From Salvator merianae (taxonomy: Eukaryota; Chordata; Lepidosauria; Squamata; Teiidae), in contig QVOM02000103.1 of the NCBI GenBank assembly GCA_003586115.2, positions 4,301,996 through 4,365,995 of the forward strand: a DNA stretch of 64,000 nucleotides, in the 5' to 3' direction. Of the stretch, positions 15,548 to 24,980 are shown piece after piece (position 1 is the first letter of the stretch; each line of letters opens with the position of its first letter). Both the position numbers and the translations under genes were made by a program. Under the pieces are notes generated by a model. It was not told the DNA's origin, did no database searches, and saw only the letters and a list, made by a program, of their open reading frames with translations.

Positions 15548-16200
15548 TTGGAAAATGTATTCAGAGACACATTGCTTTTGCTACAAGTGAAGAGAATATT
15601 AGGAATTCTAGGCACAGGAAAATTAAGAAGGACTTTGACGACTACTCCAACTCAACTGGAGGAAATAAGTGAGGAGAAATTAAGAGGGAATAAATGCATT
15701 GGATGGAAAATATATAGAATGCTGAATGGTATACAGTATAAGGCAAGTGAAACCTTATTAGGAGTTTGGGAAACAATTTGAATGTAGATGACAAAAAGGT
15801 AATTCAATGGATACAAAATATTAAGGAAAGTAAACAAAATAAGGTTAAAGAAATGCAAATAAAATTATGGAGTAGATGGTATCAGACCCCATGCCAATTA
15901 GCACATATTAATAAGAACATAACAATAAAACGTTGGTATAGATGTGGTCATGCAGAGATATACATCTGTTAAAGGTAGGATTATATCAGAGTGAGACAAT
16001 ATTGGGAAAAGATTGGAAAACAGATAAATAAAATAATGTGCCTATGTACTATATGGACAAAGTAAGTATGTTAACACAAAATATATAGGGGATGGGTATA
16101 AATAAAGGAAAAAAATATCTAATCAGCAATTATGGAGAGTCGCAGTTGCAGTTATAGCGGGGGATAGAAAGAGCAGAAAAAATAGATGATAAATAAATAG
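15548..16200 (+). mobile_element. L1-like LINE, ORF2 C-terminal relic
   Basis: Broken plus-strand reading frames carry the L1 ORF2 C-terminal signature: a YRMLNG segment, then LWSRWYQTPCQLAHINKN, then KRWYRCGH, and after a stop a QYWEKIGKQINKI segment. These correspond to the conserved RWY-TP-LA, W-RC and FW-EI motifs after the L1 reverse transcriptase. Frameshifts and stops show that it is dead. It sits inside PACRGL intron 1, opposite to the gene. Confidence 0.7.
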
Positions 16201-16329
16201 TTTCAATGTTCCATTGAAATATATGAGGTTTGACTATATAAGAGAAACAGACTGAGCTATGCAGGTCTGCTGGTTAAGAGGAACTGGGCTGAAAAATTGG
16301 ATAAATTAACCCAAAACAAGAGGAACACG

Positions 16330-16515
16330 GAAGTGATTGTTAAAGACACACCTATTTAACCTGGCCTTTGGCTAGGGAAATAGCTTTCCCTGCCCACATT
16401 CAGGCACTATTATTGTTTTCAGTGGGTTCATTTTAAATTTTGTTTTTACTGTTATAATCTGCTCTGAGACCTTTAGTTATAGGGCAGGATAAAAATACAA
16501 ATAAATAAACAAACT
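16330..16515 (+). mobile_element. LINE 3'-tail (L2/CR1-like)
   Basis: A TTAAAGACACACCTATTTAA module is followed by a T-rich stretch, then TCTGCTCTGAGACC, TATAGGGCAGGATAAAAAT and an AAATAAATAAAC tail. This is the standard tail form of amniote L2/CR1 LINEs, ending just before the TIR transposon at 16575. Confidence 0.6.
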
Positions 16516-16574
16516 CTTATGGTGTAGAAATTCACAGGATTTCATGAATTGGGTAACCATAACCTAAATACATA

Positions 16575-17848
16575 GGCCGCGTTCCGACACGGCATTTAAT
16601 CAGTTTACAGGCTGTCTTCAGTTCTCGCTGGCCCGACATGATCTTGCCATTCCGTAGTTTTTCTGGACTAAATTGGTGAAATCCGGACTACTTTGCATTT
16701 GGATTTAATGAATTCTCAATCCATTCCAGATCGCTAGCCCGTTTTACTTTGCGATGTGGGAACGAGGAAGGAGACTATTTGGGAGGGATCGTACTTTTGG
16801 GAGGGCGTGCAGAGGGAGGGATCCCCATTTCCTGCCGTCCAATGACCAACTTTGTTGTCACATTATGCTGGGGGGGTGTCAGCAGGGATGAGTGGGCAAG
16901 GAGCACAGTACTTCCTCGTTTCTAGGCAAGCAGACACACACGCACGCGTAGGGACAAACCGGTAAAATTTTTTCCTTCTACAGATTTGCGCTACTTCAGA
17001 GGTCTGCAGAACAATAGCAGCATCTCCCCTCTTTTCTACATATGCAGATTCCAAGCACAGAGAAGGTGCTTAGTTTTAATTATTTAATCTCTATTCTTGG
17101 TGTCTGCATGCCTAGAAGCAAGAGGGGAGGTGCTGCTATTGTTCTGCGGAGCTCTGAAGTAGCGCAATTCTGTAAAAGTAGAAGAAAAGGAGGTGGGGCA
17201 TGGCAGGCTGAAGAGCTGACAGGACAGCAAGAGCAAGGGGAAGCCAGCAAAAAGGCTTCCCACCTCGCGCCTATCATGACCTGTCTTCTGCTCCAGCTCT
17301 CTGCAACATACCCTCCTCTCTCTCTCCCCTCCCTCCCTCCCACACACACACACACACAAACACACAGAATGCTGCTTGTGGGGATGAGAAAATTTTTATT
17401 ATTTTTAAAGTGTGGAAAAGCAAAAAAAAACAAAACCCAAACAACCAGCCACCCTCCCAAAGCAGTTTCTCTCCACACCTTGCTTTGATTCCTTGTTTAG
17501 ATCTAACAAGGGGATTAGGAGGCTTTTTTCTTTTAATTTAAAGAAGTGTTTGTAAAGAGTAGGAATCCCCCCAAAAAGGGCAGAGCTTGACTTTTCCGCC
17601 CCTGTGACGTCAAGATTTGAACGTAGGGACTGCAGCCAATCCCTGACTGCACAGGGAGGAGAATTTGACAAGGGGTGGAGGTAGAAAAGGTACTGTTTCT
17701 CTGTGCCAAGCACGGGAAATATCAGTGTGGGAATGAGCAAGTACAAATTGAGTCCGTGTTAAACTGTAACTGTGGGAACGATCAGAAGACGAATTCAGCC
17801 CTTGTACTCTTCCAATACGGATTAAATTTACGATGTCGGAACGCAGCC
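16575..17848. mobile_element. 1,274-bp non-autonomous TIR DNA transposon
   Basis: The left end GGCCGCGTTCCGACACGGC and the inverted right end GGCTGCGTTCCGACATCG match over their first 16 bases with one change, and both ends continue into TTTAATC-like sequence. The copy is flanked by ATA at 16572-16574 and 17849-17851, a possible 3-bp target duplication that hints at the PIF/Harbinger group; the family call is weak. Inside is a second inverted repeat (arms 16975-17047 and 17103-17182), a (CA)n tract at 17340-17366 and a perfect TGACGTCA at 17605-17612. The open frames inside show no transposase motif. It lies in PACRGL intron 1. Confidence 0.75.
16975..17182. repeat. Long inverted repeat inside the TIR transposon
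   Basis: Arms at 16975-17047 and 17103-17182 are inverted copies (GCGCTACTTCAGAG...CAGAACAATAGCAGCA and its complement) with about 55 bp between them. Both arms are near-identical over about 70 bp apart from scattered substitutions and small gaps. Confidence 0.85.
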
Positions 17849-18155
17849 ATACTGTGGAAAATTTGAGACCTGAGTTGGCTCTAGAGAAAAGCCCTTCTGG
17901 AATTATCACTTGTTGGCTAGATAATGGCAGGGGCCTGTACTGTCTGTGCATTTTTAGTGATGCACACATCCGGGTATTTCACCAGCACAAAATATCCAGA
18001 AATGTACATTCGTGACTACCACACATGCATGGCTATCTTTTTGCACCCCACATATGGGCAGTCATCAGCATGAAATATCCAGATGTGAGCAATGCTGCCA
18101 CAGATGTGCAGTGGCCACAGTGAAGATGCCGGCTCCGTTCAGAAGGTAAGTAATA

Positions 18156-18280
18156 GCGTTATTTTGGGAAAACCTGCCCTGAGAGTTGAGTTTTCCCAAA
18201 ATAAGCTATCATGCATTTTAGGAGGGATATAGTGTAGCTATAGTGGGGTTGCCATAAATAAGTGTGGCAATCCCACCATA
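18156..18280. repeat. Two adjacent hairpins
   Basis: The first hairpin pairs 18156-18173 with 18190-18206 (TTATTTTGGGAAAAC and its exact complement). The second pairs about 18239-18256 with 18264-18280 (GTGGGGTTGCCA and complement, with one or two mismatches). They look like the core of a non-autonomous palindromic element in PACRGL intron 1. Confidence 0.7.
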
Positions 18281-18433
18281 CCAGTGCCACAGTGGTGTTC
18301 TGTTCCCTCCATCTGGATGGGGCCCTGCTATAGAAACATCCAAATAATCAGCTAATATTATCAACTTTTGTACAATGCAAGCTTAGTTCCTGAAAACAAC
18401 TGTTTAATGCAGACCTATGGCTGTCTCCAGGTG

Positions 18434-18462
18434 GCAAAAGGCAATCCAGGATTGCCTTTTGC
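18434..18462. repeat. 14-bp perfect inverted repeat, 1-nt centre
   Basis: GCAAAAGGCAATCC at 18434-18447 is followed by one A and its exact inverse at 18449-18462. The surrounding CAGGTGG...CCCCCTGCC suggests that weaker pairing continues outward. Confidence 0.85.
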
Positions 18463-18907
18463 TGCCCCCTGCCAGATGCAGGGATTATAAGCAGCTTTTG
18501 TGACTGTCCCAATTGGGGCTACTAGAAGCCAGTCAAGTGCTGCCAACAACCTTGTTGTTGTTTATCATGTGCTTTGTTGGCTTCCACAAGCCCTTATTGG
18601 GCAGATTGTGAAAGCTGCTGACATATGTCAAGATAATAAGCACTGCTATTAGGGCAAACCCATTGTGATTGCTCAATATATTAATACAACAATATATCAG
18701 GCTTTGGGCCACTTAAATTCGAACTATATTTGGAGGCAGCCTAGTTACGCAAGTAACATTCACGCATGGAAATCTGGTGTTTAGAATACAGGAACCACAG
18801 AGGTCAAATCTAATAATGCAAATCATATCCACAACAGAGGCCAACTGGAAGTTTACCAGATTGCATGCATTTTACTAAGCACATAAAAGCAAAACTTTGT
18901 TGTGGAA

Positions 18908-18931
18908 GTGACTCCACACATGTGGAGTCAC
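18908..18931. repeat. 24-bp palindrome
   Basis: GTGACTCCAC and GTGGAGTCAC flank ACAT. The arms are perfect inverse copies. This is the third inverted repeat site within 800 bp in PACRGL intron 1. Confidence 0.85.
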
Positions 18932-19428
18932 ACGTTGTCAACTGTAAGGGCAAGCCCACGTGATTTTATATAACTGGCCACAGTATTCACTGAGATCATT
19001 AATGTCCCAACATTTCTGACATTATGTTCATGCACTCTGCTTTGGCTTTTACTCTCAGCTCCTTCCTTTTCATTCAATCAGTTCAACCCTGTATGCTTTT
19101 TTTTATTATTGTTCCTTTGTGTTTCTTTTATCTTATAATAAAAGATCGTATCTTTTATGCAAATCTGCACTGCTGTTAACAAATACCACCTACTGCGTCT
19201 TTTAGTTAAATTATACATTCAAAATTCCCTTATTGCACATGCCTTACCACACAGAAATCCCCCTTTTGCTACTCTGTTCCTTAGGTCAAGAATCTGTAGT
19301 TCTCCAAGCTTGTAAGTGACAAGAGGCACACCTGGCAGACAAGTTTCCTCGAATGACCACAGTATACTAATATTATGGGATAGGCTGGGTATCTGAAATA
19401 TGTCGGAGGCAAAGACGTGAAGACTTAC

Positions 19429-19880
19429 GCAGAGAAGCTGAGGAGGGCACGGTGTGTCTAGGAGGGATATCCGAGTCCTCTTCTCCTTCCTATGCCAAGT
19501 TTTCTAAAAGAGAGAAAGAGAGAAAGAGAGAATAGAAGCGGACGGCAATAAAATGAAATAAATCCGTGATGGCGATGCGCAGCGACAGGCTTAGTATGAG
19601 CACCCTGGCAACGAAGCAGTTTATAATCCATTGCTAAGGAAGCTACGGGGGCCGGGGAAGCCAAAGTTCTTTGAAAAGATTGTCGCTGTAGTTGCGAGAC
19701 CGTCGAGTGCGCTGCGTTCGGTCGGAGTTTTTCCGTTTTTCTTTCGCGGAAAAGTAAGTCCAAGGAGGAGCGTCCCACTCGTCTATTTTCCAGTAAAGCC
19801 CGTAAGGGTGGAACGCGAACTTTCACAGTGCATCGTTACCGAGAAATAAAGTCCATCCTTCTTCGTGGAAAATGTACGAT
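19429..19880 (-). promoter_or_regulatory. PACRGL: PACRGL CpG-rich promoter and non-coding first exon
   Basis: This is the densest run of CpG dinucleotides in an otherwise CpG-poor window, and it lies upstream of the PACRGL start exon. On the minus strand a strong splice donor (CTCTGC then GTAAGTCTT) ends at 19429 and would join to the acceptor before 15237, giving a non-coding exon 1. A short GA-rich simple repeat lies at 19503-19535. No TATA box is evident, and the transcription start cannot be placed from sequence alone. The plus strand also has a good splice donor at 19754, so divergent transcription is possible. The gene-end assignment follows from position; the exon extent is inference. 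Confidence 0.6.
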
Positions 19881-22390
19881 CCATCTGCGGCGAACAGATT
19901 TATTTTGATTTTTCAGTCACTCCTCGATGACGAGCTGGGAACAGATATGATTTACAGTATCCTACAAAGTAGATCAGGACCCGATTAAATATGGTGGTGT
20001 ACTCACACACTAATTTTATTGCCGTGTTAAGCTTACGTGTTTCGCACAAGTCCTGTTTAAATTAATTTCTGTCTGCCGGTACTGCCTTTGCCTGCTCACT
20101 TGACTGAGTTCAAGGTTACTTCCAAGCAGTTATATCCTACTTTTTTTCCAAAGAGGTCACTACTATACTCTTCTTCCCCATTTTATCCTCAAGGTAACCC
20201 TGGAAAGCCAAATGGACTGACAGAGCGAGGATTTCTTTTCATTTTTCTCAGGATCTAATGCCAGAGAACAGCCACTTGCACAAGAGAGAAATGCAATTAT
20301 GTCTTCTCAGATGAAGCATGAAATGCAGGCATGATGGTAAATGACAAACCGAGTGTGCGCGGCCTTGCCATCTCCAAAGCAGTTCCCCGATAGAAAAATA
20401 CAGGGTTTTAAGCACTTGCTTCTTTTTTTTCTGGACAAAGGAATCAACATTCAAATTGAAACAAAAGGGTTTCAGCTTCTTGTGTAAGGGTAGAATCTTT
20501 CCAATTGTAAACATTGCCAAGCTCCATCTGTTTCCATAAGCAAGCACCTCCTTAAATGTCTCCTATTTAATTCAGTATTTTCAGGCGCATAGTGATGACA
20601 TGGTGATTGTATACCTCTAGACGCATCTTGCAGCCCCAAGAATTTAAAACAAAATCACTTTAAGTCTCATAGGTATGGGGTGTGTGTGTAGCACCTTTGT
20701 TTAGGCTACATTGAAAGGTTAAAAAAAAAAACAGCAATGAAAGGGTCCTGTTTTAATTCAGTTTTACATTTTGTCCACTTGATGGTGGTGCTGGTACACT
20801 TTCATTTTCCCCATTTCATTACACTCACACACACACAGCGCTCTATTCTTTGGTGATTGTTTCATTGCTGCCGAAAAGCTAGCATGTTTCAAAAGAATGG
20901 GGTTTTTAAAATAATTATTCCATAGGTTAGGTACAATATAGAATGGGGAAAAACAAAAAAGAAAAAACCTGAAACCTAACTTATACCTTGGATGTACTTT
21001 TTGTTTGACTCCGAAATAAAGCACATTCATTCAATGAATTTGTACTTACAATGCAATTTCTGTGAATATTACTTTACAAGGTATTATTTTGCAAATGTAA
21101 CTTAATAGTATATTAAAATATAAATGACATGTATTTCATAAACTTAATAATATAGAATACATTTTAAAAAAAATACAGCAAATAAGTATTTAAACTGGGT
21201 GGCTGTTTTGTAGATTATGAAAAGGACTGACTTTTGACACAAAAATAAGCCATTAGATTACATCTGTTACTAACACCTATATCACATTCAAACAGTGGTA
21301 ACATGGAAGTGTGGCATGATAGATGCATGTATTGTGAGGATTTAATATGCCTTTATTTGGGTAAGCATAATCACATGTAAAGGCAGGCTAAAGATGCAAC
21401 TTTCATAAATACAATCAGTATGAAATCTTGGCTTCATCACATGCTTTTGTCTCTGAGATGTATCCTTTGATTATATGAGTTTATAGAGAGATATTTAATA
21501 CATACAGTATAACATTGTAAAGAATGCTGACAGTTTTCCAAATGGTTTACCTAATACAGGTTCTTAGCATCCTTACTCCAGTCATATTTTGTTTCCTTTT
21601 CCTCTTGAAGCTTTTCATTTAAATCTGGATCAAAATGCCATTGTTATCCATCTCTGGGATTCAAGCACATTCAACAAGTTTGTTTGGGGGTGGAAGAAGG
21701 GAAAGTATAAACCTCATAAATATCTTATTTGGATCTACAGCCTGACTAGCTTTGATCTATAATGCAGTAATGTGTCAGGCACACCAAAGAACTTTTATGT
21801 GCTGTAAAGAAGAGAAGCTGAGTAGCTTCATGGTTAATTGATTTAAAGGTTCTGCAGAAGGTGTGAGATCAAAGAACAACTTAATGGTTTTATGTTACCC
21901 TTGAGATCTGTTGGTCCACTTATATGAGAAGGCAGAGCTTGGGCAATTAGTTAACAGGATTCTTTCCCAAAATCAGTGCTCTCACTCAAATATCATTTGT
22001 CCAGTGCGTGCAAACGTTTACTTCAAACAAAGGATGCACAATTCCCTGAATTATTGTTGCACTGGTATTGTGTGGAGGATTTTATTTCAGTTTTGAGGGG
22101 AAAAGTCACTGTAATGATTGATGCATATATATGGGGGGAAGGGAATACACAGAATAGGATTTGAATATTGAGATCTTATTCAGTGCAGGTTGCAGCAAGA
22201 GAATCAGATTTGCTTAACATCAAAAAGTGACCCCCCCTAAATAAAAAAGCTTTATTTTTACTGAGATGAGCAAAATCATTTATTGATAGGTGTCCTCAGT
22301 GAAGTCACCAGAATGGAATTCTGCTACTGAGGATGAGGTTTGTTCCTATAGTGATAACCTTATCTTTTCACATATATGTACATCTTAGAC

Positions 22391-22874
22391 TCTTTCTGCA
22401 CTTACCTGTTGCAGATCCATATCAGTAGGTCCAGATTAGCCTGGGCTACTGATATGCATCATGGGGAGGTGAGAGTGGGATCAGTGCTGTCTGCACTGAC
22501 AGCGCTGATCCAGATTGAGCCATTCCATGGCTGCAAATCTCACATGAGCTTCACAGCCACACCTCCATGCTTCCAAAAACTAGGAACATTTGTTCCTAGC
22601 CTCAGGGCCTCTGGGAGGTGGTTTTTGGCAATGTGCTATGGCACGCTGCTACAAGCACCGCCAGTTCTTCCCAACAAGGGAGGCATGCTTTCTGCACTCT
22701 TCTCGTATTCTGATCAGGCTGCTGGTTCTTCTGGTAACTGGATCTACCAGAGATCTGGATTAAGAGCAACCTTAATCTGGATCTCACTCTGTCTCATGCA
22801 GGCAGAGTGGGTCGGGGGGGGGCATGACCTCATAGATATAGAAGCGAACTACATGGACTCTGTGCAGAAATGCC
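22391..22874. mobile_element. ~485-bp non-autonomous TIR element
   Basis: The left end TCTTTCTGCACTTACC and the right end GTGCAGAAATGCCC are inverse over TTTCTGCAC, the same terminal word as in the palindromic MITEs of this window. The interior is GC-richer than its flanks and has no transposase frame. Target-site duplication was not resolved. Confidence 0.5.
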
Positions 22875-22939
22875 CTTTGTCACTAGGACTTAGGTCACTA
22901 GGACTTGTAGGAAAAATTTATATCTAATACCTGTTGCAC

Positions 22940-24130
22940 ATTGTTATTTACTAGTTTATTTATTGTTTACATTTTTATACCTTGTAGCCTGTTGACCTCA
23001 GGGCAGTTTATATATAAAACTAATCAGTTAAAAATTATAAAGTGCTGGAGAGCATGGGGATGATTAAAGAGAAAGGTCTCATTTCAGCCAGCACCTGTCT
23101 TACAACTGAAGAAGAGGAAGTGACAAGGAAGCACCCTTTGTTGATCTAATATGACAAGCAGGTTCTGGGAGGATGCCCTCTTGCAGATATTTAGGACTCA
23201 GACCATTTAAAACTTTTTATGTTAGTATCCATACCTTGAATTGGAGCTGGTAGTGACTGAGCAAACTGTCCAGAAAATGCAAAAAAATGGCAAACCAGTC
23301 AGTGGCATGTGTAGTCACTCTAGGGCCCTTTCTGCACATGGCCTTATTCCAGATTATATCCTGGAACAGGGACCTGTCATCTGCATGCTAGTATGAACTA
23401 TGGCAGGCCCGCACCTAGGTCCTTCTGTAATCTGTACTAACATGCAGACAGCAAGTCCCTATTCTGGGATATAATCCAGAATAAAGCCAAGTGCAGAAAG
23501 GCCCTAGATTACAATTGCTATCTAAGCTTCAAAACATAGTGATAAATGTAGCATCCTTCCCAGATTTTGCATTTGTTCTTTCCAGGAGAGTGCAACCCAG
23601 AACTGCTTTTATTTCCTGGACACAAGACACTATGACACATGATGCATCCATCTTGTCTGGATTCAGTTTCATGTATTGGTTCACATCTAGCTCATTACCC
23701 CATCCAGGTTAATCACCTTGTCTTAGATGGAACGGAGAGATGGCATCTCATTCCATATCTTCTGATGTCTGCTCCAGTGGTTCATATAGATGTTAAAAAG
23801 CACAGGGGACAAAACTGATTCCTGAGAAGTCCCATATGTAAGTTCCCAAGGTGTCAGACAAAAAATTCTAATGGTATTTTTGGAGTGTGCCCCAGAGGCA
23901 GGAACAGAACCACTGAAATACAGTGTCCCCACCTCCTAGTTTCCAAAAGAACTTAAAACTCTTACAAAACCCACCTACCCTGAACCACCTCATCCAAAAG
24001 GGGCTCCAGCAAAGTCTGAGCAAGTGAACACAGGCACTGCTATTTGTCTTAGGTCTCAGTTTAGGAAGAACTTTGCTAAGGCAGAAAGTGCTTATCCTTC
24101 CAAAAGTCAACAACAGCATACAGGTCATCC
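22940..24130 (-). mobile_element. L2/CR1-type LINE relic, RT to 3' tail
   Basis: On the minus strand, near 23830-23760, there is a reverse-transcriptase block SVLSPVLFNIYMNH, a degraded form of the GVPQGSVLSPLLFNIYM motif of L2/CR1 elements. Going 3' it ends in the complement of a TTTATTTATTG tail at about 22955, so the order and orientation fit one element. MITE copy 2 interrupts it at 23323-23505. Stops and frameshifts make it inactive. Confidence 0.65.
23323..23505. mobile_element. Palindromic MITE, copy 2
   Basis: Runs from GGGCCCTTTCTGCAC to GTGCAGAAAGGCCCT, with CTTATTCCAGATTATATCC on the left matched by GGATATAATCCAGAATAA on the right. Nearly the whole ~180 bp can fold on itself. It is flanked by CTAG on the left; the right end overlaps CTAG, so a 4-bp duplication is possible but uncertain. 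Confidence 0.8.
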
Positions 24131-24699
24131 TGTCGCTATCTGGGAAGAAGGTGAATAATTTTCCTCCTCAGTAAACTGAGATTTCAGGCAGTGTGCCTAT
24201 TTATCTCCAAACTGAGCATGGGCAGACATCCCAGACTGATGACTTATTCTGCAAAGTGAGGTGTTTTTTTTAACAGAACATCATTTAATTGAAGCCTTTG
24301 TATTTCTTTTTCTTTTTTTGCTCCAAAACAGATTTGAGGTACAGAGACTTTTTTTTTTCCTTTTGGAAAAAAAAATGGCATCATAGGTTGCTGGCAGCAA
24401 GGCACAAACCCTTACAGAAGCAAAGACAGAATGGAGAAAAGCCAACATGTCCTTTGAAAACAAAATCAAAGGCTTGGACACATTCAAAGAAGGCACACGC
24501 AAGTGGGAGCCTCCTTCTCTGGTGGCAAGAGGCCTCCTTGGCAGCTCAGTCTTGGGATCTCAAGGCTCTCCTGCCATTCTGTTCTATCCACACACTGTTA
24601 TAGATCTGAATATACCAATAGGAGATAGGAGATGCTGCTTTTCCTTCCCCATTTTGCCTTTGAATCCCGCCCTGGGATATGGGGAACAGGAAGGCATCT

Positions 24700-24980
24700 T
24701 GTTTGGTATCAGAATGTGTCAGTAGTGCAACCTGTGAAAAGAGTTTTCCTTGGTGTGGTATGAATGTCATAATGCATGGCATCAGTGTGTTCAGCACTGC
24801 AGCCTGGGCTTAATTATTGTATTTCCTCAGTATGCTTCATTATTTTAGTCTGTGAAAAAATCTCGTCTAGATAATGGCATCTTGCACGGCATCTGTCCTC
24901 AGTATTGCAGTCTGTGGAAAATCCTTGTATGGATTGTGGTGTTCATTGCTGCAGGCATCGTGATTGCCATCAATGTGGTT
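24700..24980. repeat. Diverged tandem-like repeat
   Basis: A module of the form GCA-(T)C-TGTGGAAAA...GGCATC recurs about three times (near 24730, 24850 and 24910) with variable spacing. It looks like an old tandem array with roughly 90-100 bp units. Alignment is needed to confirm. Confidence 0.3.

Noticed and set aside
17042..17488. Overlapping 148- and 132-codon open frames on opposite strands
   Set aside because: Both read through the TIR transposon, its CA tract and hairpin arms. No transposase motif.
19458..19826. 122-codon minus-strand open frame in the CpG block
   Set aside because: No similarity recognised; it coincides with the promoter and 5' exon and reads through a GA microsatellite.
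22376..22927. 183-codon plus-strand open frame, the longest in the window
   Set aside because: It lies almost wholly inside the TIR element at 22391-22874, has no recognisable domain and uses GC-rich repeat sequence. A chance frame.
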